Origin: Solimonas sp. SE-A11 | Lineage (GTDB): Bacteria; Pseudomonadota; Gammaproteobacteria; Nevskiales; Nevskiaceae | Reading direction: 5' to 3' | Length of the DNA stretch: 64,000 nucleotides | Assembly: GCF_030345715.1 (NCBI RefSeq) | Contig: NZ_JAUASX010000007.1 | Coordinates: 1 to 64,000, forward strand | Shown here: positions 27,778 through 38,451 of the stretch, piece after piece | Layout of the letters: every line of letters begins with the position of its first letter | Position numbering within the stretch: position 1 is the first letter of the stretch | Notes under the pieces: model-generated | The model's database searches: none | What the model saw: only the letters and a program-made list of their open reading frames with translations | Told to the model about the DNA's origin: nothing | Translations under genes and position numbers: made by a program

Positions 27778-30264
27778 TCAATGGATTTGCGGCAGGCGCT
27801 GCCGCAGTTCGCGGAAGCCCTCCCAGGGATCGCGGCCGGCGCGCTCGAGACGCCTGAGGCGCTGCCGCAGGTTGGCGTAGCCGAACTGGTCCGGCGATTT
27901 CAGGCGCGACAGTTCGTCCCAGCCCAGCGGCACCGCGGTCGGTGCACCGGGGCGGGCGCGCAAGGTGTACGAGGCCACGGCCGTCGCGCCGCGGCCGTTG
28001 CGCAGGTAGTCGATGTAGATGCGTCCCTTGCGGCGCGCCTTGGATGCGGTGGCGATGAATTCGTCCGGCTGCTCCTCGGCCAGCATCTGCGCCAGCGCGT
28101 GCGAGAAATTCTTCACCGTGTCCCAGCCCGCCTGCGGCTGTAGCGGCAGCACCACATGCAGGCCCTTGCCGCCGGAGCTGCGCACGAAGCTCTGCAGGCC
28201 GAGCTGCCCCAGGCGCTCGCGCAGCAGGCGCGCGGCGGCCACCACCCGGCGCCAGTCCACGCCCTCGCCAGGGTCGAGATCGAAGACCACGCGATCGGGA
28301 TGCTCGATGTCATCCACGGTGGCGCCCCAGGCATGCAGCTCCAGCACGCCCATCTGCACCATGCCGATGAGACCGTCGATGTCCTCGATCCAGAGATACG
28401 GCTCAACGCGCGCCTGGCGCACGCTATCCGGGAAGCCCGGCGTGGCGCGCTTCTGGAAGAAGCAGGCCTTGCCGGCACCGTCGGGGCAGCGCAGCAGCGC
28501 CAGCGGACGGCGCCGCAGCTCGGGGAGGATCCACGCCGAGATTTCCGAGTAGAAGTCCGCCAGCTGCTGCTTGGTGATGACGGGATCCTCGAAGAGATGG
28601 CGATCGGGGTGGGTAAGCTTCACGCCGGAATCGGGCGGCTCATGGGCCTTGCCGCCATGCCGCGTCCTGGTCTGCTTCACGCGGACTCCTCCCTGTGCGG
28701 GAACATGCGGAGCGCGGTCCGGCTCCTTGAGATCGGTGATCGACTTGTCGGCCCGCAAGCCCTTGAGGCTGGCCTGTCGCAGGAGGTTTTCGCCGGTGCG
28801 GCCGCGATGTTCCACCTCCAGCACCAGCGCGGGTTTCACCCACACGGGGCGCGCGCCGCGCAGGTCGGCGCGACTCGGCGGATTGAGCAGTTTCACTGCC
28901 TGCTTCGCCGGACGCATGCGCTTCAGCAGGTCCTCGATCAGCGCGGCGGTGAAGCCGCTGCCGACGCGGCCGACATAACGCCAGTCCTGGCCCGCGGGCT
29001 CGGCCAGCAGCAGCGCGCCCAGCTTTTCGCGCGAGCGCTGACCCCGCGTGTAGCCCACGATGGCGAACTCGTCGGCATCGACGCACTTGGTCTTCACCCA
29101 GGAACCGCCACGGCCCTCGCGGTAGGGCGCCTTGCGGTCCTTGCTGACGATGCCCTCCAGCCCGGCGCTGCAGGCGGCCTTGGCCGCCTTGGCACCATGG
29201 CCTTCCAGGTATTCGCTGAGGCGCAGACAATCGTCCGAGCCCTGCAGCAGTTTCTGGAGGGCCTGCTTGCGCAACTCCTGCGGCAAAGGCCGCCAGTCCT
29301 GGCCATCCAGGTGCAGCAGGTCAAACAGCATGGCCACGACATTTCCGGCGGCGTGGGGCTCCCCGAAGTCGCGCTGCAGCAGGTCGAAGCGGCTGCGGCC
29401 CTGTTCGTCCAGCACCACCACCTCGCCATCGAGAATGCAGTTCCTGCAGGGCAAGGCGAGCACGGCCTTCTTCAGCTGCGGCAGCTTCGCGCTCCACTCC
29501 AGGCCGCCGCGCGAGCGGATCTGCAGCCTGCGGCCGTTACGCATCAGCAACACGCGATAGCCGTCGTACTTCACCTCGTGCAGCCAGTTCTCGCCCTCGG
29601 GGGCCTTCTCGACCAGGCGCGCGAGCTGCAGGCCGACTTCAGCAGGGAACGCCGACCGGGAGGCCTTTGCCGGCTTGTTCGCGGCGGCCCTGCGCGGTGC
29701 CGCGGTCTCCTTCCACTGATCCAGCGGCGTGTCGTCGGCGATGTCGCCCTTCTTCACGTGCGCGTCGCTGCGCTTGAACAGCAGCCACTGCGGCCGCTTG
29801 CCCGACATGCTGGTGCGGATCAGCGACCAGTGGCCCTTCATGCGGCTGCCGAAGAGTTCGAAGTCCAGATGGCCTTTCTTCAGTGCCTTGGCCGCGTCGC
29901 CCTCCGGCGCCCAGCGGCCCTCGTCCCAGATCCATACCTCGCCGGCACCGTAGTGACCGTGCGGGATCGAGCCCTGGAAGCTGCCGTACTCCAGCGGGTG
30001 ATCCTCCACCTCCACCGCCAGGCGCTTCTGCTTCGGGTCCAGTGAGGGTCCCCTGGGCACGGCCCAGCTGCGCAGCGCGCCGCCCACCTGCAGACGAAAG
30101 TCGAAATGGCGGCGGCTGGCGTGGTGCAGCTGGATGACGAAACGGTCGCCGCGCACAGAGTCCACGGCCTTCGGTGCCGGCTCGGGCGTGGCCGTGAAGT
30201 CGCGGCGCTTGCGATAGACATCGAGGCGCTGGCGCGTGCTGCTGTAAGCGGTTGGAGGCGGCAT
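27778..30264 (-). CDS. ligD: LigD, three-domain ATP-dependent DNA ligase of NHEJ
   Basis: 828 residues from the ATG at 30264; a TTG further upstream (30339) would add 25 residues without family similarity. Domain order is phosphoesterase - ligase - polymerase, as in Pseudomonas. PE: FVIQLHHASRRHFDFRLQ and SIPHGHYGAGEVWIWDEG (about 45-115). Ligase: adenylated Lys in HEVKYDGYRVLLMRNG (about 225-240), EGIVSKDRKAPY. Polymerase: GFPDSVRQARVEPYLWIE, VFDLDPGEGVDW (metal Asp pair), FVRSSGGKGLHVVLPL. It processes, fills and seals broken DNA ends together with Ku. A terminator separates it from yqeY upstream. Confidence 0.96.
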   Translation of the reverse strand: MPPPTAYSSTRQRLDVYRKRRDFTATPEPAPKAVDSVRGDRFVIQLHHASRRHFDFRLQVGGALRSWAVPRGPSLDPKQKRLAVEVEDHPLEYGSFQGSIPHGHYGAGEVWIWDEGRWAPEGDAAKALKKGHLDFELFGSRMKGHWSLIRTSMSGKRPQWLLFKRSDAHVKKGDIADDTPLDQWKETAAPRRAAANKPAKASRSAFPAEVGLQLARLVEKAPEGENWLHEVKYDGYRVLLMRNGRRLQIRSRGGLEWSAKLPQLKKAVLALPCRNCILDGEVVVLDEQGRSRFDLLQRDFGEPHAAGNVVAMLFDLLHLDGQDWRPLPQELRKQALQKLLQGSDDCLRLSEYLEGHGAKAAKAACSAGLEGIVSKDRKAPYREGRGGSWVKTKCVDADEFAIVGYTRGQRSREKLGALLLAEPAGQDWRYVGRVGSGFTAALIEDLLKRMRPAKQAVKLLNPPSRADLRGARPVWVKPALVLEVEHRGRTGENLLRQASLKGLRADKSITDLKEPDRAPHVPAQGGVRVKQTRTRHGGKAHEPPDSGVKLTHPDRHLFEDPVITKQQLADFYSEISAWILPELRRRPLALLRCPDGAGKACFFQKRATPGFPDSVRQARVEPYLWIEDIDGLIGMVQMGVLELHAWGATVDDIEHPDRVVFDLDPGEGVDWRRVVAAARLLRERLGQLGLQSFVRSSGGKGLHVVLPLQPQAGWDTVKNFSHALAQMLAEEQPDEFIATASKARRKGRIYIDYLRNGRGATAVASYTLRARPGAPTAVPLGWDELSRLKSPDQFGYANLRQRLRRLERAGRDPWEGFRELRQRLPQIH

Positions 30265-30347
30265 CGGCGGTTCGCAGGGCGGAGATGACGCCTGCTGGCA
30301 ACCATTGTTCGTGCCGAGAGCCAGTCCCTTGGAAATCAAGGACCTGG

Positions 30348-30380
30348 AAAAGCAGAACGGCGCCTTATGCAGCGCCGTTC
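30348..30380 (-). terminator. Terminator between yqeY and ligD
   Basis: Stem GAACGGCGC / GCGCCGTTC with an 8-nt loop, then TGCTTTT on the minus strand. It makes the NHEJ genes a separate unit. Confidence 0.75.
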
Positions 30381-30405
30381 GGTTACAACAGTGCAGATTG
30401 CGGGA

Positions 30406-30852
30406 TCAGCCGAGCTTGGCTTTTACCAGCCCCGAGAGCTTGCCCATGTCCGTGCGCCCCTGGACCTTGGGCTTGAGCCAGCCGATCACCTTGCCCATGT
30501 CCTTGCCGCCCTGCGCCCCGGTCTCGGCGACGGCCTGGGCCAGCAGGGCATCGAGCTCTTCCGCCGTGAGCTGCTGCGGCAGGTACTCGGTGAGTACGCG
30601 GATTTCCTCGGCTTCCTTGTCGGCCAGTTCCGGCCGGTTGCCGGCACGGAACTGGGACTCGGAGTCGCGACGCTGCTTGAGCATCTTCTCGATCGCCGAG
30701 AGCACGACGGTGTCGGTCAGCTCAATGCTTTCCACCACTTCACGCTGCTTGAGCTCAGCGGTGAGCATGCGCAGCAGCATCAGGCGCGCCTTGTCACCGG
30801 CACGCATCGCCGTCTTGACGTCTTCACCGATGCGAGTCTTCAGGTCGGACAT
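30406..30852 (-). CDS. yqeY: GatB/YqeY-domain protein
   Basis: 148 residues from the ATG at 30852 (MSDLKTRIGEDVKTAMRAGD), the usual length (E. coli 147). It shows the YqeY signature LRMLTAELKQREV, ILTEYLPQQLTAEEL-type segment (here VLTEYLPQQLTAEEL) and the C-terminal GKVIGWLKPKVQGRTDMGKL. It is related to the tRNA-binding tail of GatB amidotransferase and may bind tRNA; its function is unproven. It is conserved between rpsU and dnaG in many gammaproteobacteria, as here after rpsU. Confidence 0.93.
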   Translation of the reverse strand: MSDLKTRIGEDVKTAMRAGDKARLMLLRMLTAELKQREVVESIELTDTVVLSAIEKMLKQRRDSESQFRAGNRPELADKEAEEIRVLTEYLPQQLTAEELDALLAQAVAETGAQGGKDMGKVIGWLKPKVQGRTDMGKLSGLVKAKLG

Positions 30853-30963
30853 AGCAAGATCAGCCAGGTGGAAACGGAATCGCTGGATTTTGAGCCCCGG
30901 GCCACGGGTGGCCCGGCTTTCTCCAGGGACGACGGTGGTCGGCCCCGGCCACCGCAAACGCCT

Positions 30964-31179
30964 TTAGAACAGGCGGATACGGCGGTTGGACTCGCGCTGG
31001 ACCTTCTTGGCCTGGCGCTTCACGGCGGCAGCGCGCTTGCGCTTGCGCTCCTGGCTCGGCTTCTCGAAGAACTCGTGCTTGCGCAGGTCGGTCAGCACGC
31101 CGGCCTTTTCGCAGGTGCGCTTGAAGCGGCGGATCGCAACTTCAAACGGTTCGTTATCGCGGACGCGGACAGAAGGCAT
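30964..31179 (-). CDS. rpsU: 30S ribosomal protein bS21
   Basis: 71 residues, the standard size, starting [20 protein letters not shown] and ending RIRLF. It is Lys/Arg-rich with the [13 protein letters not shown] helix. bS21 contacts the 3' end of 16S rRNA near the Shine-Dalgarno pairing site. It is first gene of the macromolecular-synthesis block and divergent from tsaD (118 bp apart), the conserved arrangement. Confidence 0.97.
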   Translation of the reverse strand: MPSVRVRDNEPFEVAIRRFKRTCEKAGVLTDLRKHEFFEKPSQERKRKRAAAVKRQAKKVQRESNRRIRLF

Positions 31180-31297
31180 TCAAATCACTCGCTTAGGACA
31201 AAAGGGGCACTGCCCCCAAGGGTAAGGGGGCGCAGATTCTATGCGCAGCCGGCGGCAAAGGCAATCCAGGGGGCGGCCCGCTCGCTACAATACCCCG

Positions 31298-32323
31298 ATG
31301 AACATCCTCGGGATCGAGACCTCCTGCGACGAAACCGCCGCCGCCGTCTATGGCAGCGGTGGGCTGCGCTCTCACACCCTGCACAGCCAGATTGCCCTGC
31401 ATGCCGAGTATGGCGGGGTGGTGCCGGAGCTGGCCTCCCGCGACCATGTCAGCCGCATCAATCCGCTGATCCGCGAGGTATTGGCCCAGGCCGGGCTGCA
31501 GGCCTCGGAGCTCGACGGAGTGGCCTATACCGCCGGCCCAGGGCTGATCGGCGCGCTGATGGTGGGGGCCTCGGTGGCCGCCGGCATCGCCACCGCCCAC
31601 GGCCTGCCGCTGATCCCGGTCCATCACATGGAGGCGCACCTGCTGGCGCCGATGCTGGAAGATCCTCGCCCGGAATTCCCCTTCCTGGCGCTGCTGGTGT
31701 CGGGCGGCCACACCCTGCTGGTGAACGTGCAGGGCGTCGGCCGCTACGAGATCCTGGGCGAGAGCCTGGACGATGCCGTGGGCGAAGCCTTCGACAAGAC
31801 CGCCAAGCTGCTGGGCCTGCCCTACCCCGGCGGCCCGCACCTGGCGCGGCTGGCCGAGGGCGGCCAGGCCAGCAAGGCCTGGAAATTCCCGCGGCCGATG
31901 ACCGACCGCCCCGGGCTGGAATTCAGTTTCAGCGGCCTGAAGACCGCGGTGCTGACCGCCCTGCCCCGGGCGCAGAGCGAGCAGGACCGCGCCGACCTGG
32001 CCTGGGCTTTCCAGGAGGCGGTGACCGACACCTTGGCGATCAAGTGTGCCCGCGCCCTGGAGCAGACCGGGCTGACGCAGCTGGTAGTGGCCGGCGGTGT
32101 CGGCGCCAACCAGCGCCTGCGCGAGAAGCTGGGCGAGCTGGCACGCCGGGACGGCCTGCGCCTGTACTTCCCGCGCCACGAGTTCTGCACCGACAACGCG
32201 GCGATGATCGCCTACGCTGGCTGGGCCCGCCGCAGCGAGGGCCGCGCGCCGGCCGGCAAGCTGTTCACCACCCCGCGCTGGGCCATCAGCGAGCTGCTGC
32301 CCCCTACTCCCGTTACCGCATAA
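31298..32323 (+). CDS. tsaD: tRNA threonylcarbamoyladenosine (t6A) transferase TsaD
   Basis: 341 residues from the ATG at 31298. It is an ASKHA ATPase with [18 protein letters not shown], the metal-binding [33 protein letters not shown] and [15 protein letters not shown]. With TsaB/TsaE it transfers the threonylcarbamoyl group from TC-AMP to A37 of ANN-decoding tRNAs, and it is essential in most bacteria. The next gene, folB, starts 13 bp after its stop. Confidence 0.97.
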   Translation: MNILGIETSCDETAAAVYGSGGLRSHTLHSQIALHAEYGGVVPELASRDHVSRINPLIREVLAQAGLQASELDGVAYTAGPGLIGALMVGASVAAGIATAHGLPLIPVHHMEAHLLAPMLEDPRPEFPFLALLVSGGHTLLVNVQGVGRYEILGESLDDAVGEAFDKTAKLLGLPYPGGPHLARLAEGGQASKAWKFPRPMTDRPGLEFSFSGLKTAVLTALPRAQSEQDRADLAWAFQEAVTDTLAIKCARALEQTGLTQLVVAGGVGANQRLREKLGELARRDGLRLYFPRHEFCTDNAAMIAYAGWARRSEGRAPAGKLFTTPRWAISELLPPTPVTA

Positions 32324-32336
32324 AGAGCCAACTTAC

Positions 32337-32711
32337 GTGGACAAGATCTTCCTGCGCGGCCTGCAAGTCGAAACCATCATCGGCATCCACGCCTGGGAGC
32401 AGCGCGCGCCCCGCCCGCTGATCCTGGACCTGGAGATGGGCACCGACATCCGCGAGGCCGCCTCCAGCGACCACGTGCGCGACGCGATCGACTACGCCGC
32501 AGTCACCACCGCGGTGGTGAAGTTCGTGTCGGAGACCCAGGTGGGCCTGCTGGAAACCCTGGCCGAGCGCCTTTCTCGGCATCTGTTCCAGCAATTCCCC
32601 ATCCTCAGCCTGCGCCTGGGCATCAACAAGCCCGGCGCGGTGCCGGACGTGAAGGCCATGGGCGTGGAGATCGAGCGGCGGCGCGAGGATTACGCGATAT
32701 GTGGCGTTTAA
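32337..32711 (+). CDS. folB: Dihydroneopterin aldolase
   Basis: 124 residues with a GTG start at 32337. MDKIFLRGLQVETIIGIHAWEQ is the family start; ETLAERLSRHLFQQF carries the conserved Glu, and INKPGAVPDVKAMGVEIER the conserved Lys-Pro. It splits dihydroneopterin to 6-hydroxymethyldihydropterin and glycolaldehyde in folate synthesis. It is co-transcribed with tsaD. Confidence 0.95.
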   Translation: MDKIFLRGLQVETIIGIHAWEQRAPRPLILDLEMGTDIREAASSDHVRDAIDYAAVTTAVVKFVSETQVGLLETLAERLSRHLFQQFPILSLRLGINKPGAVPDVKAMGVEIERRREDYAICGV

Positions 32712-32754
32712 CCAGGCAAACCCTAGGGCCGGCAGAAGCCAGGGGGCGGTTTGC

Positions 32755-33312
32755 TCAGTTCACTGCCGGCAGCGCCTGCTGCGCGGCGATGAGCGCAGAG
32801 GCAAAAGCAGCGAGGTCATCGTAGACCGCGACCCCTTTTAGTGCGCGCTCTTTTTCAGTGCGCGCCCCATTGCCGGTTCGCACCAAAACAGGGCGAGCCC
32901 CAGCGGCGCGGGCCGCTTCGATGTCGCGGAACGAGTCGCCCACCGCGGGCACGTACTCCAGGCTGACGCCCAGGCGCTTGGCCAGGTCCAGCAACATGCC
33001 GGGATTGGGCTTGCGCATGGGCCCCGGGCGATCCGGGTGGTCCGGGGCGAAGAAGCTGCCGTCGATACGCCCGCCGAGCTCGGCCAGGGACTTCTGCAGG
33101 TGGCCGTTCTGCTCGGCGAAATTCTCGTAGTCCACCTCGCCGCGGCCCAGGCCGGGCTGGTTGCTGGCGAGATACACGCGGAAACCCGCCTGGGTCAGGC
33201 GCGCGATGGCCTCCAGGCTCCCGGGTATGGGGCGGAACTCGGCGACCGAGCGGACCGGGTCGGTGAGTTCTTCGTTGATCACGCCGTCACGGTCGAGGAT
33301 TACGAGCTTCAT
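32755..33312 (-). CDS. gmhB: D-glycero-beta-D-manno-heptose-1,7-bisphosphate 7-phosphatase (zinc-less form)
   Basis: 185 residues, HAD fold. Motif I is LDRDGVINE (6-14), motif II YLASNQPGLGRG, motif III RKPNPGML, motif IV AVGDSFRDIEAARAAG. GmhB removes the 7-phosphate of heptose bisphosphate for LPS inner core. The zinc loop of E. coli GmhB (Cys-Pro-His ... Cys-Asp-Cys) is replaced by APDHPDRPGPMRKP: all four ligands are missing and the loop is shortened. It follows glyS on the same strand, the order also seen in Pseudomonas (glyQ-glyS-gmhB), supporting the gmhB call over other HAD phosphatases. Confidence 0.87.
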   Translation of the reverse strand: MKLVILDRDGVINEELTDPVRSVAEFRPIPGSLEAIARLTQAGFRVYLASNQPGLGRGEVDYENFAEQNGHLQKSLAELGGRIDGSFFAPDHPDRPGPMRKPNPGMLLDLAKRLGVSLEYVPAVGDSFRDIEAARAAGARPVLVRTGNGARTEKERALKGVAVYDDLAAFASALIAAQQALPAVN

Positions 33313-33323
33313 GGGGATATTCC

Positions 33324-33383
33324 TGTAGGAGCCAGCTGGCTGGCGACGCGAGGCCTGCTGTCGCCAGCCAGCTGGCTCCTACA
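33324..33383. repeat. REP/BIME-like inverted repeat
   Basis: Perfect 23-bp arms (33324-33346 and 33361-33383) around a 14-nt loop. Each arm starts TGTAGGAGCCAGCTGGCTGG. This is the TGTAGGAGC..GCTGGCGA repeat well known from Pseudomonas-type REP elements, which are moved by RAYT transposases. It lies between gmhB and glyS. Confidence 0.88.
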
Positions 33384-33433
33384 TTAGCGCGGCCAAAGGC
33401 GAAGAGCCGCCTTCTGGCGGGAGCGACGCCGTA

Positions 33434-35500
33434 TCACCCCGGCAGCTGCGACAGGTCCGCCACCGAGCGGCAGGCACGATCCAGCTGCGCCAGCAGCGCG
33501 AGTCGGTTGGCGCGCACGGCGGCATCGTCGGCATTGACCATGACGCCGTCGAAGAAGGCGTCCACCGGCTCGCGCAGCGCGGCCAGGTTCACCAGCTGCG
33601 CGGTGTAGTCGGCGGTCTTGGCGTTCTGAGCCTCCACCTCGCCGAGCCGGGCGTGCAGGGCGCGCTCGGCGTCGTGCTGGAATTTGGCCGGGTCGACCGT
33701 GCCGCCGATGCCGCCGGCCTGTTTGAGGATGTTGCGCACGCGCTTGTTGGCGGCGGCGAGGTTCGGCGCGGCGGGCTGGGCGACGAAGGCATGCACGGCC
33801 TGCACGCGACGCTGGAAATCCAGCGGCTGGCTGATGCCCATGGCGCGCACGGACTCGAACATCTCCACCGTGACCGGACGGCCGCCGATGTCCTGGCCGA
33901 CCAGCCAGGCGCGCAGGCGCTCCATGACGAATTCCACCAGTTCTTCCAGCAACGCGGCATCGCGCTTGCCGGCCGGCTGGCCGTCCAGCGCGCTCTTCAG
34001 CACGGCGCGCAGGTCCAGCGGCAGCTCGCCCTCGACGCAGATACGCAGCGCACCAAGAGCGGCGCGGCGCAGGGCGAAGGGGTCCTTGCTCGCCGTGGGC
34101 TTCTGTCCGATGGCGAAGATGCCGGCGAGCGTGTCGAGCTTGTCGGCCAGCGCCAGGATCTGGCCCTCGCACGTGGAGGGGATCGAGGTGCCCTGCTGCG
34201 CCGGCAGGTAGTGCTCGCGGATGGCCTTGGCCACGCCCGCGCTTTCGCCGGAACGTGCGGCGTAGTAGCCGCCCATCAGGCCCTGCAACTCGGGGAATTC
34301 GAAAACCATCTTGGTGACGAGGTCGGCCTTGCACAGCGCGGCCGCGCGCTCGGCAATGGCGACGTCGGCCTTCAGCTCGCCGGCGATACGGCCGGCCAGG
34401 GCGCGCACGCGCGCCACCTTGTCGCCGGTGCTGCCCAGCTCCTTCTGGAAGGTGACCGTGGCCAGCTTCTCGCCGTAGGCGGCCAGCGGCTGCTTGAGGT
34501 CCTGCTGCCAGAAGAACAGGGCGTCGGTCAGGCGCGGGCGCACCACGCGCTCGTTGCCGGCGATGACCTGCGAGACATCACGCGACTCGATGTTGGAGAT
34601 GGTGATGAAGGCATTGGTCAGCTGCGTCTGCGCGGCATCGCTGAACACGGTGAAGTAGCGCTGGTTGGTCTCGACCGTGGCGACGATCACCTCGGGCGGC
34701 AGCTCCAGGAAGCGCTCCTCGAAGTGGCCGGTGATGGCCACCGGGCGCTCGACCAGGGCGGTCACTTCGTCCAGCAGGTCCTCGGTGATGCGGGCGTGGC
34801 CGTCGAGCTTGGCGGCCTCGGCCTCGATCTGGCGGCGGATCTCCGCCTTGCGCTCGGCCACGTCGGCCCAGACGCTGGCGGCGCGCAGCGCCGGGGCGTA
34901 GTCGGCCGGCGTCTTCAGCACGATCGGCGCGGGCGCATGGAAGCGGTGGCCGAACGTGGTGGTGCCGGCGGTCAGGCCGAAGCGCTGCAGCTTGATGACG
35001 TCTGCCCCGAACAGGCAGACGATCCACTTCACCGGGCGCACGAAGGTCTCCTCGCCGCTGCCCCAACGCATGCGCTTGGGCACCAGCTCGTCCATCTGCT
35101 TGAGCGTCTCCTCGAAGATTTCCGGCAGCAGCTCGGCGGTGGCGCGGCCGGGCGCGGTCTTGGAGAAGTGCAGCTTGCCGTCCTTCTGCCCCAGCGCGGA
35201 AAACTCCACACCGCAGGACTTGGCGAAGCCCAGCGCGGCCGGGGTCGGCTGGCCGTCCTTGAGCGCGGCCGCCAGCGCCGGGCCGCTGCGCTCGATGGCC
35301 TGGTCCGGCTGGGTCTCGGCGACACCGGCGATCAGCACGGCGATGCGGCGCGGGGTGGCGAACAGCTTCAGCTCGCCGGGGGCGATGCCGCGCTTCTCCA
35401 GGCCGCCGGCAATGCCGCCACGCAGGGCCTCCGCCAGCGGGAGGACGTAGCGGGCCGGAAGGTCTTCGGTGCCCAGTTCGAGCAGCAGATCACGCGCCAT
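33434..35500 (-). CDS. glyS: Glycyl-tRNA synthetase beta subunit
   Basis: 688 residues from the ATG at 35500, matching E. coli GlyS (689). It starts MARDLLLELGTEDLPARYVLPLAE-like and contains RRIAVLIAGV, KRMRWGSGEETFVRPVKWIVCLFG, an HD-type domain (EFPELQGLMGGYYAARSGE) and a C-terminal anticodon-binding helical region. It works only with GlyQ (alpha2beta2). glyQ lies more than 5 kb away (40672-41565) on the same strand, with four unrelated genes in between, which is unusual. Confidence 0.96.
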   Translation of the reverse strand: MARDLLLELGTEDLPARYVLPLAEALRGGIAGGLEKRGIAPGELKLFATPRRIAVLIAGVAETQPDQAIERSGPALAAALKDGQPTPAALGFAKSCGVEFSALGQKDGKLHFSKTAPGRATAELLPEIFEETLKQMDELVPKRMRWGSGEETFVRPVKWIVCLFGADVIKLQRFGLTAGTTTFGHRFHAPAPIVLKTPADYAPALRAASVWADVAERKAEIRRQIEAEAAKLDGHARITEDLLDEVTALVERPVAITGHFEERFLELPPEVIVATVETNQRYFTVFSDAAQTQLTNAFITISNIESRDVSQVIAGNERVVRPRLTDALFFWQQDLKQPLAAYGEKLATVTFQKELGSTGDKVARVRALAGRIAGELKADVAIAERAAALCKADLVTKMVFEFPELQGLMGGYYAARSGESAGVAKAIREHYLPAQQGTSIPSTCEGQILALADKLDTLAGIFAIGQKPTASKDPFALRRAALGALRICVEGELPLDLRAVLKSALDGQPAGKRDAALLEELVEFVMERLRAWLVGQDIGGRPVTVEMFESVRAMGISQPLDFQRRVQAVHAFVAQPAAPNLAAANKRVRNILKQAGGIGGTVDPAKFQHDAERALHARLGEVEAQNAKTADYTAQLVNLAALREPVDAFFDGVMVNADDAAVRANRLALLAQLDRACRSVADLSQLPG

Positions 35501-35591
35501 GGGTTCTGTAACGCTTTTTGAGGTAAAAAAGAGCGCGCAATTCTCCGGGATCGGCGGCATTTAAGCCAATCCGGACCGAAAGCTGATTTAA

Positions 35592-37871
<2,280 letters not shown>

Positions 37872-37904
37872 TCCACCCCAGACAACGACAACAGGAGACG
37901 AACC

Positions 37905-38333
37905 ATGGCAGTCAATGTGCTCTACACCGCCCACGCGGTGTCCTCCGGCGGCCGCAACGGCCATACCGAGTCCCGCGATGGCGTGGTCAAGGCCGATCTC
38001 TCCGTGCCCAAGGCAATGGGCGGCCCCGGCAAGCCGGGCACCACCACGCCGGAGGACCTGTTCGCGGCGGGCTATGCCGCCTGCTTCGGCGGCGCGGTGG
38101 ACCTGCTGGCCGGCAAGATGGGCCTCAAGCCCAAGTCGGTGGAGATCGAGGTGGCGGTGGGCATTGGCCCGGACGACACCGGCTTTGGGCTCAAGGCGGA
38201 CATCACCGCCTGGGTCGGCGGCCTGGAACAGGCGGAGGCGGACAAGCTGATCGCCGCCGCCCACCAGTTCTGCCCCTATTCCAAGGCCACGCGCGGCAAC
38301 ATCGAGGTGGGCCTGAAGACCATCGTGGTCTAG
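37905..38333 (+). CDS. ohr: Organic hydroperoxide resistance protein (OsmC/Ohr)
   Basis: 142 residues. The two redox Cys are Cys60 (YAACFGGA) and Cys123 (QFCPYSKATRGN), the Ohr pattern. Ohr reduces organic and lipid hydroperoxides using a lipoyl-protein thiol donor. Residues of the Ohr type (TTTPEDLFAAGYAACF) separate it from OsmC. It lies right after katG and ends in a strong terminator. No OhrR gene is adjacent. Confidence 0.93.
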   Translation: MAVNVLYTAHAVSSGGRNGHTESRDGVVKADLSVPKAMGGPGKPGTTTPEDLFAAGYAACFGGAVDLLAGKMGLKPKSVEIEVAVGIGPDDTGFGLKADITAWVGGLEQAEADKLIAAAHQFCPYSKATRGNIEVGLKTIVV

Positions 38334-38357
38334 ATCCGCCGTCCGTCGGAAAATCAG

Positions 38358-38385
38358 GGGTGCCGGAGACTTCCGGCACCCTTTT
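38358..38385 (+). terminator. Terminator of katG-ohr
   Basis: GGGTGCCGGA-GACT-TCCGGCACCC followed by TTTT. Confidence 0.9.
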
Positions 38386-38451
38386 CCCGGCGCTGCGGCT
38401 ACGGCCGGGTAGCGCGATGGACTATCATCGCGCCCGTCTCCGGAGGGTGCC

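Noticed and set aside
28156-30045. Plus-strand frame of 629 codons opposite ligD
   Set aside because: ligD has all three domains on the minus strand; the opposite frame shows no start context or family.
33653-35521. Plus-strand frame of 622 codons opposite glyS
   Set aside because: glyS is complete and of the right length; the frame is a shadow.
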